The notes under the pieces: model-generated
The model's input: the letters and a program-made list of their open reading frames with translations, nothing else
Told to the model about the DNA's origin: nothing
The model's database searches: none
Shown: positions 63,840 to 64,000 of the stretch, piece after piece
Position numbering within the stretch: the first letter of the stretch is position 1
Layout: each line of letters begins with the position of its first letter
From: Gp6-AA40 sp035711805
GTDB taxonomy: Bacteria; Acidobacteriota; Vicinamibacteria; Vicinamibacterales; UBA2999
Length of the DNA: 64,000 bases
Direction: 5' to 3'
NCBI GenBank assembly: GCA_035711805.1
Contig: DASTBV010000011.1
Span: 62,001-126,000, forward strand
Translations under genes and position numbers: made by a program

Positions 63840-64000
63840 CTATTCCACGGTGACCGACTTGGCGAGGTTGCGTGGCTGATCGACGTCGCAACCGCGCCTG
63901 ACGGCGATGTGATACGCGAGCAGCTGCAGCGGAATCGTCATGACACCCGGTGTCAGCATCGCCTCGGTGCGCGGCATCGCCAGAAGGACGTCGTGCTGCG
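63840..64000 (-). CDS. glmS: Glucosamine-6-phosphate synthase GlmS, C-terminal fragment
   Basis: The minus strand encodes a reading frame running off the right edge and ending in TAG at 63842-63840. The last residues PLQLLAYHIAVRRGCDVDQ followed by PRNLAKSVTVE are the strictly conserved GlmS C-terminus (isomerase SIS domain). The enzyme makes glucosamine 6-phosphate from fructose 6-phosphate and glutamine, feeding peptidoglycan and LPS. Only about 53 residues lie in the window; the N-terminal glutaminase is outside. Confidence 0.93.
   Translation of the reverse strand, partial: QHDVLLAMPRTEAMLTPGVMTIPLQLLAYHIAVRRGCDVDQPRNLAKSVTVE

Overview
The window is one contiguous piece of a high-GC bacterial chromosome centred on the replication origin. 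The best guess for the organism is an Acidobacteriota member, possibly Vicinamibacteria. This rests on the secreted VWA protein of the 'VWFA-related Acidobacterial' type, heptose genes (gmhA, hldE-type) that imply a diderm LPS envelope, an M1 peptidase, many GAF/SpoIIE and PDZ proteins, and widespread GTG/TTG starts. This is inference; no rRNA or tRNA gene is visible in the window.

Layout. (1) 1-29 kb is a mixed-strand accessory and housekeeping region: two aminotransferases, a beta-CASP nuclease, a DUF2231-Rieske protein, a pteridine-reductase-like SDR, a PAP2 phosphatase, an OmpA lipoprotein with a clear terminator, a VWA protein, an AI-2E-type permease, a KBL-type alpha-oxoamine synthase, two SpoIIE-type phosphatases, an M1 peptidase, a stand-alone NuoG-like Fe-S protein, CcdA, FabZ, a GGDEF cyclase, a hybrid histidine kinase and a FliA/WhiG-type sigma factor whose 3' end runs antisense into the kinase gene. 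(2) 29.1-31.8 kb is an unusual signalling locus: a small HTH protein translationally coupled to an orphan histidine-phosphotransfer-like protein, divergent from an NtrC-type sigma-54 activator that is followed by an Arg/Pro-rich protein. (3) 32.1-52.7 kb is an almost unbroken minus-strand run toward the origin: gmhA, dusB, a PpiC/SurA-like isomerase, mfd, hldE-type, F1-ATPase genes (delta, alpha, gamma, beta, epsilon; no Fo genes), parB, parA, rsmG with a parS site in its 3' end, mnmG, mnmE, jag, yidC, yidD, rnpA, rpmH. (4) 52.7-54.8 kb is the origin: DnaA-box clusters on both sides of dnaA and an AT-rich stretch before dnaN. (5) 54.8-61.4 kb is on the plus strand: dnaN, gyrB, gyrA and a small lipoprotein. 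recF is absent between dnaN and gyrB. (6) 61.5-64 kb holds pcrA/uvrD and the 3' end of glmS, separated by a tandem repeat.

The origin block joins replication initiation (dnaA, dnaN, gyrBA), segregation (parAB, parS), membrane insertion (yidC, yidD, jag), tRNA modification (mnmE, mnmG, rsmG) and energy supply (F1-ATPase), in the order known from many bacteria. The most unusual items are the HTH/orphan-phosphotransfer/NtrC locus, the sigma-factor tail overprinted on a receiver domain, the structured gap at 4.2-4.4 kb, and several palindromic or tandem intergenic repeats that look like members of dispersed families. No CRISPR array, IS element or prophage was seen.
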